From an uncultured Prevotellaceae bacterium (GTDB lineage Bacteria > Bacteroidota > Bacteroidia > Bacteroidales > Bacteroidaceae): 64,000 nucleotides of DNA. Of the stretch, positions 51,695 to 60,757 are shown in pieces. The stretch covers positions 124,001-188,000 of the forward strand of contig CACZGH010000004.1 in the NCBI GenBank assembly GCA_902780635.1. The letters run 5' to 3'. Made by a program: the position numbers and the translations under genes. The first letter of the stretch is position 1. Each line of letters begins with the position of its first letter. The notes below the pieces were generated by a model. The model made no database searches, was not told where the DNA came from, and worked only from the letters and a program-made list of their open reading frames with translations.

Positions 51695-53385
51695 TTATGG
51701 TTTTGTGCCGATGTTCTTGCCGTCAATCTCGGCGTAGGTCACTGCTTTGACGCCAGGAGCACCGAAGTATTTCTCGATGTTGCCATAGAGCAGTACCTCT
51801 TTCTTAATGTTGCCAGGATTGTCCTGCAAATTGAGGCCTGTGCGTACATCGCCATTGGGCAGTTGTACTGGCATACACTTGCTGATGTCGGTCTCCGAGG
51901 CAGAGGCTGCGATGAGCATATTGCTCTTTACGTTGCATCCCTCGGCGGTGAAGTGAGCGCCTTCGGCCAGCACCTGACCCTCCACGTATCCCACGATATA
52001 GGCCTTGATGTAAACACCTGTGCCGCTGTTGGCAGCGATGGCGCCGGCCACGTCATATGGGTCACTGTAAGAGCCTTTGCCTGTAGGTGTGTCAGGGGTA
52101 TCTGATCCTCCGCCACCACCTTCTGTCTTGCCGTTGAGCGAGTAGAGGTATGCCTTGCCAGCCACTGTCTCTGGTGTGTTGCCGCGGTAATTCATCAGTT
52201 TGCCGAACACGATGACCTCGTCTCCAACCTTGATGTCTGTCTGGCCAGACTCGAACTTCTTATTTCCCAGATAAAGAATGCGGAAGCAGTAGAATTCGCC
52301 ATTCTCTGTGCCGTCTTCTGAGATGTAGAAGGATGCGTTGCCATAGGTGCCGCCATCTGTGAAGGTTCCTTTGTCTGCGAGATTCTTCACTGCTGCAGCG
52401 GCGCCTAACGGGTTGTACGGGTCGGCTAAGGTGCCGCTACCCTTGGCATCGCCAGCCGGTGTGTCAGAGCCACCGCCGCCACCTTCGGTCTTGCCATTGA
52501 GCGAGTAAACATATGCCTTGCCAGCCACAGTCTCGGGTGTGTTACCACGATAGTTCATCAGCTGACCGCAAATGATAACCTCGTCGCCCACCTTAATGTC
52601 GGTCTTGCCTGCTTCGAACTTCTTGTTACCCAGATAAAGAACGCGGAAGCAGTAGAATTCGCCATTCTCTGTGCCGTCTTCTGAGATGTAGAAGGATGCG
52701 TTGCCATAGGTGCCGCCATCTGTGAAGGTTCCTTTGTCTGCATATAAACATCGCCTGTGGTATCGTAGGTGTCATTGCTCGTCCAGGTGAGATTCTTCAC
52801 AGCAGCAGCAGCACCGACAGGGTTATACGGGTCGGCCAGTGTGCCGCTGCCCTTGGCATCGCCTGCCGGTGTGTCAGAACCACCGCCACCTTCGGTTTTA
52901 CCGTTGAGCGAGTAGAGGAAGGCCTTGTTTTGCTGTGTCTCTAAAGTTCCGTTATAATTGGTCACTTTACCGCAGATGATGACCTCGTCGCCCTCGTTGA
53001 GTAAGTCGCCAGAGGTGTATTTCTTGTTGCCAAGATAGAGTGCGCGATACACGAGGAAGCGGTTGTTGGCTGTGCCGTCATCAGAGACGTAGAATTTGGC
53101 GTTGCCATACTGAGTCGTGTAGTTCTCGTCGATGGAGACTACTTTTCCCTTGAAATAAATGTCCTGTGTGCTCTCTGTACCTGGTTCCAATTGTTGTGTG
53201 AATGCGATAACGGCAGCCACGTTGTAGGGGTCGGCCAGAGTGCCGCTTCCTGCCGGGTCGATGACCACGGCATTGGGGTCGTCAGTGGAGAATGGGATGT
53301 CGAACGGTGCGGGCACATCCTCACAACTGGTGAATGTCATGGCTGTCATAGCCAGGATGAACAATGAATAAAATAGCTTTTTCAT
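51695..53385 (-). pseudogene. DUF6359-type repeat lipoprotein, frameshifted
   Basis: Two overlapping frames, 53385-52558 and about 52741-51695, together encode one lipoprotein. The N-terminus MKKLFYSLFILAMTAMTFTSCEDVP has a lipobox. It then carries three tandem units of about 120 residues (GSGTLADPYNP, SFYISEDGTENGEFYCF, LYLGNKKFESG, GDEVIICGQLMNYRGNTPE, SLNGKTEGGGG) and a final DUF6359-like unit (KGSYSDPYDVAGAI). The units look like OB-fold domains. The reading frame breaks near 52740: the repeat there has 47 extra bases (52742-52788) compared with its sister at 52379. It is the third gene of the operon with the TonB receptor and DUF5689 lipoprotein. A stop lies at 51695 and a second, in-frame repeat continues to it. 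Confidence 0.75.
52266..52741 (-). repeat. 363-bp direct repeat inside the lipoprotein gene
   Basis: 52266-52378 and 52629-52741 are identical except for one base over 113 bp, 363 bp apart (121 codons). This is a recently duplicated coding repeat; the 47-base difference between the copies begins right at its edge. Confidence 0.9.
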
Positions 53386-53427
53386 ATTTCTTTTGTTTTT
53401 GTTTTGATCATTTGTAAGGGTGTGTGA

Positions 53428-54285
53428 TTACTGGGCAGGCTCGATGTCGTCGATGGTGCGCATGAGAATCTGCCAGGTGTCGCGGAAGCGGGTGAAAACA
53501 CCCGTGACGTTCACTTTTCCTGTCGGCATGATGTTGCCGGCGAAGTCGGCGTAAGTGCTGGTGCGCAGCACGAGGCTGCTGCTACTGATGCCCTTGAAGT
53601 TGCGGTTGGCGCAGTTGGCGGTGAGTGAGACGGTGCCGTCGTTGGGTGCGAAGACCGCCTTGCCATTGGCCGATGCGAGTTCCACGCCCTTAACGGTCAT
53701 GAGACGTCCGCAGTTTTGCTCTAAGTAAGCAGGGTCGGAGATGCGTTTGAGGTCAAACTCGATGGGTGTGACGCTCTGCGGGTTGGCGCTTCCGATGAGG
53801 CGGAAGTGCTGGTTCCAGAGGAATCGGCTCATACGGCTGACGTAGCTGGAGCCGCTGGCATTGGTGTAGGGTGTGCCTAGCTCACCTTGCTGTCCATAGG
53901 CTCCCACATAGAGTCCTTTGAGGTCGATGAGTATCTGCTGTCCCACGGGCAGGATTCCGTAGATGCCGCCTTGGGCGATGCAGACGATGAAAGCAGCGGT
54001 GCCATCGTCGATGACCACCTCATTATATATATTGCCCTCTATGTCGTTTCCGATGACAGTGCCTTTGATTTTGATGTTCTCCTCCACTTGCTCCATGCCG
54101 CTGTTGGCAATCACTGTGGCATATTTCTCTTTCAGTTGCGCGATGGAGATCACGTTTTCCTCGTTGATGGAGTTGTTGCCATAGGGTGCCTCGCCGGTGT
54201 CCTTAGGGGCGTCGTAGCTGTCTGCCATACACGATGCGAACAGTGCGCAGACGAGCGTCATAATGATATAATTAATGTGTTTCAT
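53428..54285 (-). CDS. DUF5689 domain lipoprotein
   Basis: A 285-residue lipoprotein: MKHINYIIMTLVCALFASCM with a lipobox Cys. Domain DUF5689 (OB-fold-like) is recognised from ISIAQLKEKYATVIANSGME, IKIKGTVIGNDIEGNIYNEV and the downstream ELGTPY and RLMTVKGVELASANGKAVF segments. DUF5689 proteins usually accompany a TonB receptor and secreted nucleases or phosphatases. It begins 12 bases after the TonB receptor stop and precedes the repeat lipoprotein, so it is probably a surface-exposed substrate-binding partner. Confidence 0.85.
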   Translation of the reverse strand: MKHINYIIMTLVCALFASCMADSYDAPKDTGEAPYGNNSINEENVISIAQLKEKYATVIANSGMEQVEENIKIKGTVIGNDIEGNIYNEVVIDDGTAAFIVCIAQGGIYGILPVGQQILIDLKGLYVGAYGQQGELGTPYTNASGSSYVSRMSRFLWNQHFRLIGSANPQSVTPIEFDLKRISDPAYLEQNCGRLMTVKGVELASANGKAVFAPNDGTVSLTANCANRNFKGISSSSLVLRTSTYADFAGNIMPTGKVNVTGVFTRFRDTWQILMRTIDDIEPAQ

Positions 54286-54297
54286 ATCGCGTATGTT

Positions 54298-56856
54298 TTA
54301 GAATCTGAGTGTGAGGTTGAGCATGCCGTTGAAGCCAAATGCATAGTATTTCTTCGGGTTGAGAGAGAACTTATAGGCGCGCACGTTGTTCATGGTGCCA
54401 TCGTCCTTGACGGTATAGTCGCTGCGGCTCTGCTCGTATCCACCTGTGCAGATGTTCTCTTTGTTGAGGATGTTAGTCAACATCAGGTTGATGGAGAGTT
54501 GTCTGCCGTGTTTGAGGCGGAGGGATTTTCCGATGGAGCCGTCGAGCATGAATCCTCCCTTGCCCTCAGCTTGGTCAGGCACGATATAGGAACCGTCGTT
54601 GTTGACATTGCCCATGGTGGTCAGCGTGCCCTGATAGCGGTAGCTGGGTGAGTAGGAGAGGTAGATGCGGTCGTAGTAGTTGCCTTTGAGGTCGAGGAAC
54701 CATCCATTGACGTGATAGTCGAGGATGATGCTCGCCGCGGTGAGAGGAGTGCTGGCCTCACGCATGCCTTTGTTCATCACGACGTCGTCGGTATAAATGG
54801 CCTTGGTGGAGTGCATGTAGCGCACTTTGGCATTGTTGAGGTATTTGGCGTCGCTGATGGTACCGATGGCCTTGATGTTGAAGGCGGATGAGATTTTGAA
54901 TGCCAGTCCGGCCTCAATGCCGTAATACCCTTTCTGTATGTCGGTCATTGACACGTAGGAGAAAGAGTTGATGTCGTCGAAATAGAAATTCTGCCACTCT
55001 GTGACCTTGTTGAGGAAACTATAGTAGGCGTTGATGTTGGCGTGGAGCCATGAGTTCTGGAACTGGTAGCTGATCTCGCTGCTGAAGACGCGCTCGTTGT
55101 GCAGGTTGTCGACGAAACTGTTGTTCATCTCCGGTGACACGAAGGCGGTGGTGATCAGCGGTGCGCGCATCTCATAGCCGATACCCAGCATGAGGGTGCT
55201 TCCAGGTGCCACGTTGATGTTGCTATTGAATTTGAAACCGCCGCTGAGGAAGTGTGCGGTCTCACTCTTGCCATAACTGCCGTCGGGGAACATACCGTTG
55301 CGCATCCTGCCTTCGCGCTGCATGTCGTCGTAGTTGAGACGGGCGGCGATGCTGTAGTGCAGCAGTCCGAAGTTCTCGGCGTAGTTGCCCCAGAGCACAC
55401 CGCGACGTGCGAGCAGATTGTAGTCATAGCCGAAGCGGTCGCCCTCTTTGATCAGTTTGCCGGCGCGGTCAGCTCCCATCGTGTTGAGGTCGTACTGCAC
55501 GGCGTCGGAGTTGCTGGCATAGTTGCCAAGGGCATAGCTGTTGATGTTGTGATAACTGGTGGCTCCGAGCATGTCGTCCATGGTCTGGTAGTGCATACCT
55601 TTGTTGGCTCCGAGCATGACACCCACGTTGATGAGCGATTTGTTGGTCAGCTGTGTGTGGAGTGTGGAGGACAGTGTGCCGAAGATGTTGTCGTTGTGCT
55701 TGGCCTGTACGAAGTACATCGCGTCGGAGCCTTGCAGGGCGGCGTTCTTGTTGGCCAGATAGAGGCGGTCCCAGTTGATCTGACGGTTGGCACGGCACTG
55801 CGAGAGGTAATCCCATGCAGAGTAGAAGTCGGAAAGACCTTGTTCGGTGCGGTTGCGGTAGTCGGTCTCATCCCACACGTCGAAGTAGCTGCTGGGCAAG
55901 TTCTTCCAGTAGTCGGGCTGTGGGTTGTCAGCGTTGTTGTAGTTGAGCTTGGTACTCTTATACATGCTGTATTTTCCCATGAGCGACGTAGTGAGACGCA
56001 TGTCGTCGCTGATGTTCCAGTCCCAGGTGAGCAGTGCGCTGGGTGCGAAGTCGTTGATCACACGTGAGTTGCGACGTTTCCCGTTCTGGTAGCCCCAGTA
56101 GGGGTTGTACTGGTAGTTGTTGGCGATGAAATAGCTCTCATCGGTGGCGGCACCTTGTGAGGCACGCTCTGTGGGGTTGCCCCAGGTGGAGAGAGAGAGG
56201 GAGTGCGACCGATTCCATACTTTTTCTATGCCGAAGTAGTAGGAGAGCGAGTTGTAGAAAGTACCCTCCACATAGCCGCGGCTGGCCCAGCGGTAGCCGA
56301 TACTCGCTGCCACCGCCCATCCTTTCAGGTTGAGGCCCGATCCATAGGTGTACATGGCACGCGCTGTATAGTTGCGGTTGGCTCCGCTCAGCGACAACTT
56401 GTTGCCGGCCGCCACATGGGAGGCGCGGAAGTCATAGTTGTTGCTGCCGCCCATGGCTGACATGGAGAAGTTGTTGTCCTCGAAGGGCAGCGCGGCGTCA
56501 TACTTACGTGTCATGTTGTTGATACCGCCGACGTTGGAGTAGCGGAACTGTCCAGTTTCCAGATCGTTGACAGGTGCACCATTGATGTAGATGTCGTTGT
56601 ATCTCTGGTTGAATCCGCGGTAGCGGAACCTTACAGGGGAGAAAAGGAACCCGACTTCACTGGCGTACACGTTGGAGTTGGAGTTGAGAATAGTGACGGT
56701 CTGTGACATGTCGTCATCCTCGCCCAGCTGGTCTTCCGTGAAGGTAAATACCGCCTCTTCCAACATGCCGGTTTGCTCCAATGAGTCTACCTCCTGTGCG
56801 AAAGCCAGGGGTGCGTAGCAGAGGGCAAACACTGCTAATTTCAGCTTTTTCTGCAT
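54298..56856 (-). CDS. TonB-dependent receptor
   Basis: An 852-residue outer-membrane receptor with signal peptide MQKKLKLAVFALCYAPLAFAQ. A plug domain lies at about 50-190 (PVRFRYRGFNQRYNDIYING, ALPFEDNNFSMSAMGGSNNY), and a 22-strand-type barrel ends in the aromatic signature NLTLRF. It is not SusC-like: it lacks the SusC N-terminal extension and its length is shorter. The start at 56856 gives a proper signal peptide; a longer frame to 56958 crosses the promoter box. It imports an unknown substrate with two lipoprotein partners and a divergent secreted EEP enzyme. A -7 box TATCTTTG (minus, 56894-56887) precedes it. Confidence 0.9.
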   Translation of the reverse strand: MQKKLKLAVFALCYAPLAFAQEVDSLEQTGMLEEAVFTFTEDQLGEDDDMSQTVTILNSNSNVYASEVGFLFSPVRFRYRGFNQRYNDIYINGAPVNDLETGQFRYSNVGGINNMTRKYDAALPFEDNNFSMSAMGGSNNYDFRASHVAAGNKLSLSGANRNYTARAMYTYGSGLNLKGWAVAASIGYRWASRGYVEGTFYNSLSYYFGIEKVWNRSHSLSLSTWGNPTERASQGAATDESYFIANNYQYNPYWGYQNGKRRNSRVINDFAPSALLTWDWNISDDMRLTTSLMGKYSMYKSTKLNYNNADNPQPDYWKNLPSSYFDVWDETDYRNRTEQGLSDFYSAWDYLSQCRANRQINWDRLYLANKNAALQGSDAMYFVQAKHNDNIFGTLSSTLHTQLTNKSLINVGVMLGANKGMHYQTMDDMLGATSYHNINSYALGNYASNSDAVQYDLNTMGADRAGKLIKEGDRFGYDYNLLARRGVLWGNYAENFGLLHYSIAARLNYDDMQREGRMRNGMFPDGSYGKSETAHFLSGGFKFNSNINVAPGSTLMLGIGYEMRAPLITTAFVSPEMNNSFVDNLHNERVFSSEISYQFQNSWLHANINAYYSFLNKVTEWQNFYFDDINSFSYVSMTDIQKGYYGIEAGLAFKISSAFNIKAIGTISDAKYLNNAKVRYMHSTKAIYTDDVVMNKGMREASTPLTAASIILDYHVNGWFLDLKGNYYDRIYLSYSPSYRYQGTLTTMGNVNNDGSYIVPDQAEGKGGFMLDGSIGKSLRLKHGRQLSINLMLTNILNKENICTGGYEQSRSDYTVKDDGTMNNVRAYKFSLNPKKYYAFGFNGMLNLTLRF

Positions 56857-56886
56857 ATTCAATTCGGTTAATGATTGTTTTATCAG

Positions 56887-56976
56887 CAAAGATACAAAAT
56901 ATTTTGAAAAATGTATCTTTTTGACGTATTTTTTTTCTACAAAATAGTAATTTATCATTTCTTTTTTCTATATTTG
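56887..56976. promoter_or_regulatory. Divergent promoter region of the TonB/EEP locus
   Basis: Minus -7 box TATCTTTG at 56894-56887 (for the TonB receptor) and plus -7 box TATATTTG at 56969-56976 (for the EEP enzyme). The 75-bp gap could hold a shared operator. Confidence 0.65.
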
Positions 56977-57009
56977 CAATTGAAATATGATAACTAAAAA
57001 CATAAATAC

Positions 57010-58050
57010 ATGAAAAGACTGATTTTTCTCGCCTCAATGTTTCTATTCGTGACACTCAGTGTGAGCGCTCAGAAAAAATACGCTGTCTATGGCGTCGGTT
57101 TTTATAATCAGGAAAACCTCTTCGACACCTGTCATGATGAGGGAAAAAATGATTACGACTTTTTGCCTGACGGGTCGTATAAGTGGGATAAGCTGAAATA
57201 CACCAACAAGTTGCACAATATGGCCCGCGCACTGGCTGATATGGGCACCGATATGTTGCCCAATGGCTGTGCGATCATTGGCCTGTCGGAGGTGGAGAAT
57301 AGTCGTGCCCTCGACGACCTCGTAAAAGAGCCAGAACTGGCAGCGAGAGGGTATCGCTTCGCCCACATCGAAGGCCCCGACCGTCGTGGTGTAGACTGCG
57401 CGATGCTTTATAACCCCTCGCTCTTCACGCTGCGTGACGTGAAACTGGTGCCCTATGTACCTGAGTTGGAGCAGGATAGTGCTTTCAAGACCCGTGGATT
57501 CCTGATCGTGAGCGGCCAGATGGCCGACGAGCATGTCACTGCGATTGTGTGCCACTGGCCCAGCCGCTTCTCAGGCTCGTTCTATCGTGAGTGTGCCGGC
57601 CGGCAGGTGAAGGTGGTGAAAGACTCGCTGCTGCGTGACGACCCCAACTGCAAGGTGTTGGTGATGGGTGATATGAACGACGACCCCATGAACCGCAGTA
57701 TGGCTGTGGAGCTGGGAGCCCGCAAGAGCATCAACGAGGTGGGTGATGGCGACATGTTCAACCCGTGGTGGAAAATCCTGGAAGGAGGTACCGGAACTCT
57801 CAGCTATCAGGGTAGCTGGAACCTCTTCGACCAGATCGTGATGTCTCCCAACCTGCTAGACCGTACAGGCACCAAAGACTATTCTCAACTGACTTACCTG
57901 AAATGCCAGATACAACGTCGCGACTATCTGTTGCAGAGCGAGGGAGCCTATAAGGGTTCACCCAAGCGTACTACCGCTGGTGGCGTGTGGCTCAATGGAT
58001 TCTCCGACCACCTGCCCGTAGTTGTCTATCTGGTGAAAGAGAAGAAATAA
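57010..58050 (+). CDS. Secreted endonuclease/exonuclease/phosphatase family enzyme
   Basis: A 346-residue exported protein with signal peptide MKRLIFLASMFLFVTLSVSA. EEP-fold motifs are clear: FYNQENLFDT near 31-40 (metal-binding Asn), GLSEVEN near 94-100 (metal Glu), IVCHWPSRFSG near 176 (catalytic His), VMGDMNDDP near 219 (Asp/Asn) and GFSDHLPVVVYL at the end (catalytic His). EEP enzymes cleave phosphodiester bonds of nucleic acids or lipid/inositol phosphates. It is divergent from a TonB receptor operon, fitting a nucleic-acid- or phosphoester-scavenging locus. The DNA glycosylase gene starts one base after its stop. Confidence 0.9.
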   Translation: MKRLIFLASMFLFVTLSVSAQKKYAVYGVGFYNQENLFDTCHDEGKNDYDFLPDGSYKWDKLKYTNKLHNMARALADMGTDMLPNGCAIIGLSEVENSRALDDLVKEPELAARGYRFAHIEGPDRRGVDCAMLYNPSLFTLRDVKLVPYVPELEQDSAFKTRGFLIVSGQMADEHVTAIVCHWPSRFSGSFYRECAGRQVKVVKDSLLRDDPNCKVLVMGDMNDDPMNRSMAVELGARKSINEVGDGDMFNPWWKILEGGTGTLSYQGSWNLFDQIVMSPNLLDRTGTKDYSQLTYLKCQIQRRDYLLQSEGAYKGSPKRTTAGGVWLNGFSDHLPVVVYLVKEKK

Positions 58051-58051
58051 T

Positions 58052-58651
58052 ATGGGGGAGATAGAGCATCACCCTTGGGAGCCTTTTTTGCCTGAAAACA
58101 CCCGCATCCTCTTCCTTGGCAGTTTTCCCCCCGCCAGGAAGCGCTGGTGTATGGACTTCTTCTACCCCAACTACACCAACGACTTTTGGCGCATCTTTGG
58201 CATCTGCCTGTATGGTGACAAGATGCGTTTCGTAGACGAGGCGAATAAAACTTTTCGCTTCAAGGAAATCTTGAACGAACTGGAGCAACATGGTGTGGGA
58301 CTGTATGATACAGCCATAGAAGTGATACGCACTAAGCAGACGGCATCAGACAAAGACTTGGAAGTGGTGACACCCACTGACCTCAGCGCACTGCTGCGCC
58401 GTGTGCCACAGTGCAGCGTGGTGGTCACAACAGGTCAGAAAGCGACCGACCTCTTCACGGCCCATTTCTCGATCCCTCAGCCCAAAGTGGGGGATTTTGT
58501 GGAGTTCGACTTTGAAGGCAGACCCATGCGGCTCTACCGCATGCCGAGTAGCAGTAGGGCATATCCCATGAAGGTGGAGAAAAAGGCGGAGTATTATGAA
58601 AACCTCCCCTTGACCCCGACACCTCCCCTTGACCCCGACACCTCCCCCTGA
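58052..58651 (+). CDS. Uracil-DNA-glycosylase superfamily protein
   Basis: A 199-residue protein of the UDG superfamily, closest in pattern to hypoxanthine/mismatch DNA glycosylases. Motif 1 is LFLGSFPPARKRW, followed by FYPNYTNDFWRIFG. The C-terminal motif is MPSSSRAYPM. It probably removes deaminated bases from DNA. It starts one base after the EEP gene. The last 15 residues (LPLTPTPPLDPDTSP) are encoded by a 19-bp tandem repeat (CCCCTTGACCCCGACACCT), so the natural C-terminus is likely near YYENL and the repeat has extended the frame. Confidence 0.8.
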   Translation: MGEIEHHPWEPFLPENTRILFLGSFPPARKRWCMDFFYPNYTNDFWRIFGICLYGDKMRFVDEANKTFRFKEILNELEQHGVGLYDTAIEVIRTKQTASDKDLEVVTPTDLSALLRRVPQCSVVVTTGQKATDLFTAHFSIPQPKVGDFVEFDFEGRPMRLYRMPSSSRAYPMKVEKKAEYYENLPLTPTPPLDPDTSP

Positions 58652-58668
58652 CCCCTCCAAAGGAGGGG
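58605..58668 (+). repeat. CCCCTTGACCCCGACACCT tandem repeat across a gene end
   Basis: About two and a half 19-bp units, overlapping the last codons of the glycosylase gene and ending in CCCCTCCAAAGGAGGGG. Confidence 0.85.
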
Positions 58669-58776
58669 AGTTAGAAACACTCCGTGACCTTCTAAAGGGG
58701 AAGATAAGCGAAAGGCGAAAAGCCAACAGCCAACAGCTAATAGCGAAACAAACCAACAGCGAAAAAAATATACAAC

Positions 58777-59394
58777 ATGACAATTATTGGAATTGCAGGA
58801 GGAACGGGGTCGGGCAAGACCACCGTAGTGAGGAAAATAGCACAGGCTTTGCCACCACATTATGTGGCGGTAGTGCCGCTCGACTCCTATTACAACGACA
58901 CTACTCACATGACGGATGAAGAGCGTCGTGCCATCAACTTCGACCACCCCGATGCATTCGACTGGAAGTTGCTCATCAAACAGATCAACATGTTGCGCAA
59001 CGGCGAGGCTATCGAACAACCTACCTATTCTTATATTCTGAGCAACCGTCTCAAGGAGACCGTGCATGTGGAGCCTAAGCCCGTCATCATCATTGAGGGC
59101 ATCATGACGCTGATCAATAAGAAATTGCGTGACATGATGGACTTGAAAATTTTTGTCGACACCGATAGCGATGAGCGACTCATCCGTAACATCCAGCGTG
59201 ACGTGGTGGAACGTGGACGCACCGTCGATATGGTGCTCGACCGCTATCTCAACGTGCTCAAGCCCATGCACGAGCAGTTTATCGAGCCTACCAAAAAATA
59301 CGCCGACCTGATTATTCCACAGGGCGGCGAGAACTTGAAGGGTATTGGTATCCTCTGTAAGTACATTGAGGGTTTGGTGCCCATGATACGTTAA
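58777..59394 (+). CDS. udk: Uridine kinase
   Basis: A 205-residue cytosolic kinase that phosphorylates uridine and cytidine with ATP or GTP in pyrimidine salvage. The P-loop GGTGSGKTT is at 8-16. Nucleoside-binding DSYYND, FDHPDAFDW and the lid segment with IQRDVVERGRTVDMVL follow. The protein is full length, ending YIEGLVPMIR. Upstream is a low-complexity stretch (58690-58775). Its stop TAA overlaps the stop of the convergent DUF308 gene within the shared TTAA at 59391-59394. Confidence 0.95.
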   Translation: MTIIGIAGGTGSGKTTVVRKIAQALPPHYVAVVPLDSYYNDTTHMTDEERRAINFDHPDAFDWKLLIKQINMLRNGEAIEQPTYSYILSNRLKETVHVEPKPVIIIEGIMTLINKKLRDMMDLKIFVDTDSDERLIRNIQRDVVERGRTVDMVLDRYLNVLKPMHEQFIEPTKKYADLIIPQGGENLKGIGILCKYIEGLVPMIR

Positions 59395-60014
59395 GGCTCC
59401 TCGGTATACTCCACATACTCACCCCGCTCAGCAGGCAGGTTGTTGAACGCCTGTTTGCGGCGGTTGTGGATGACAAGTGAGTTGACAAACTCCGATACAC
59501 CGTAGACAATCAAGCACACGCCAATGATGATAAGTGGCGTGGCGGCTACCGTCAGCGGCTTGACGAAGATGAAGATACCGGCGAGGAGGAGAAGCGTGGG
59601 CATGATCCAATAGCCTGCGCCCATGCTGCAGTACTTGCGGGCACTGATGAGCGCCATCAACTGATTGAGTGCTCCGAGGATGACCAGTGTGGCCAACACA
59701 TACATGAGCGACTTGACAAAAGCCCCTGGCATTAGCGCGAGGATGAATCCCAGAATGATGCTTCCTAACCCTACAATGGGAAACACGGGGCGACTGCTGA
59801 GCCGCACCTGTCCGTCGGGGCCTATGATTTTTGTCTGCTCATAGTTTCTGACAGTGTTGTACCAGCCAAGGCAAGAGATGACGCCTGAGATGAGAAACAA
59901 GACGCCGATGGCGATAGTGAGATACTCTACGGTGCTGTCAGGCGTTCTCAGGATCATTACACCGATGATGATGGCGCACAAGGCACGGAATAAGGATGAC
60001 TGGATGATTCTCAT
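59391..60014 (-). CDS. HdeD/DUF308 family membrane protein
   Basis: A 207-residue inner-membrane protein with six hydrophobic segments in three pairs, the DUF308/HdeD layout (FRALCAIIIGVMILRTPDST, YLTIAIGVLFLISGVISCLG, MPTLLLLAGIFIFVKPLTVA). The family is linked to acid or general stress in enterobacteria; here function is unknown. The N-terminus is taken at 60014 (MRIIQSSLF) because a longer frame crosses the -7 box TATTTTTG (minus, 60044-60037). The C-terminal tail is acidic (ERGEYVEYTEEP) and cytosolic. Its stop overlaps the udk stop. Confidence 0.85.
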   Translation of the reverse strand: MRIIQSSLFRALCAIIIGVMILRTPDSTVEYLTIAIGVLFLISGVISCLGWYNTVRNYEQTKIIGPDGQVRLSSRPVFPIVGLGSIILGFILALMPGAFVKSLMYVLATLVILGALNQLMALISARKYCSMGAGYWIMPTLLLLAGIFIFVKPLTVAATPLIIIGVCLIVYGVSEFVNSLVIHNRRKQAFNNLPAERGEYVEYTEEP

Positions 60015-60076
60015 AGTGTCTTTTCTTATGTTGATGCAAAAATAGTAAAAAAACACCTAAACCGCAAAATTTTTCA

Positions 60077-60583
60077 ATGACAAAATTACTTTTGGTGCGC
60101 CATGGCCAGACGGTAGACAACGTGAACCAGATCATGCAAGGGCAGACACAGGGAATGCTCAATGAGTATGGTGTGCGACAGGCCGAGGAAGTGGCGGAGA
60201 GACTGGCAGGAGAGTCCATAGACGCTTTCGTGTCATCCGACCTGAGACGAGCCTATGACACCTGTGTGATTATCGCACAGCCACACCAAGGAGAGGTGGT
60301 GACCACTCCGCTGCTTAGGGAGCGTGACTGGGGCGACTTTACTGGCCTGTATATCCCCGACTTGAAAGACAAGGTATGGCCTGCCAATGTGGAGACCATG
60401 GGGCATATGAAAGACCGCGCACGGCGTTTTCTCGAATGGGTGCGCAGTCATTATCCAGGGCAAGTCGTGCTGGCCGTGGGGCATGGTATCATCAACAAAG
60501 CCATCCAGTCTGTCTATTATGACAAACCCATGCATGAAGTGCCCAAGATGACCAATGCGGAGATACGTGTGCTGGAGTTGTGA
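60077..60583 (+). CDS. Histidine phosphatase (phosphoglycerate-mutase-like)
   Basis: A 168-residue histidine phosphatase. The catalytic RHG motif is LLVRHGQTVDN with His9, the second part of the active site is RERDWGDFTGL near 82-92, and the second His is in AVGHGIINKA near 137. Short length and the GpmB/PhoE-like arrangement suggest a broad-specificity phosphatase (for example alpha-ribazole phosphatase or a sugar phosphatase) rather than glycolytic mutase. It is monocistronic with a terminator at 60604-60630. Confidence 0.87.
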   Translation: MTKLLLVRHGQTVDNVNQIMQGQTQGMLNEYGVRQAEEVAERLAGESIDAFVSSDLRRAYDTCVIIAQPHQGEVVTTPLLRERDWGDFTGLYIPDLKDKVWPANVETMGHMKDRARRFLEWVRSHYPGQVVLAVGHGIINKAIQSVYYDKPMHEVPKMTNAEIRVLEL

Positions 60584-60603
60584 CAGTTTTTTTCAAATAC
60601 CAA

Positions 60604-60630
60604 AGAGGGCGGCATCACGCCGCCCTCTTC
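60604..60630 (+). terminator. Rho-independent terminator
   Basis: AGAGGGCGGC - ATCAC - GCCGCCCTCT, a 10-bp perfect stem, T-rich afterwards. Confidence 0.9.
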
Positions 60631-60757
60631 ATTCTGTTTCATTCGAATAACCTAAAACAATCTTAACCAAAAAACAACTAAATCTATTGAAAAATCGGGT
60701 CTGTAGATATGGTGTTACGCGTTTTGCTTTTAGCATTTCGCGTTGATGTACTTGTCT

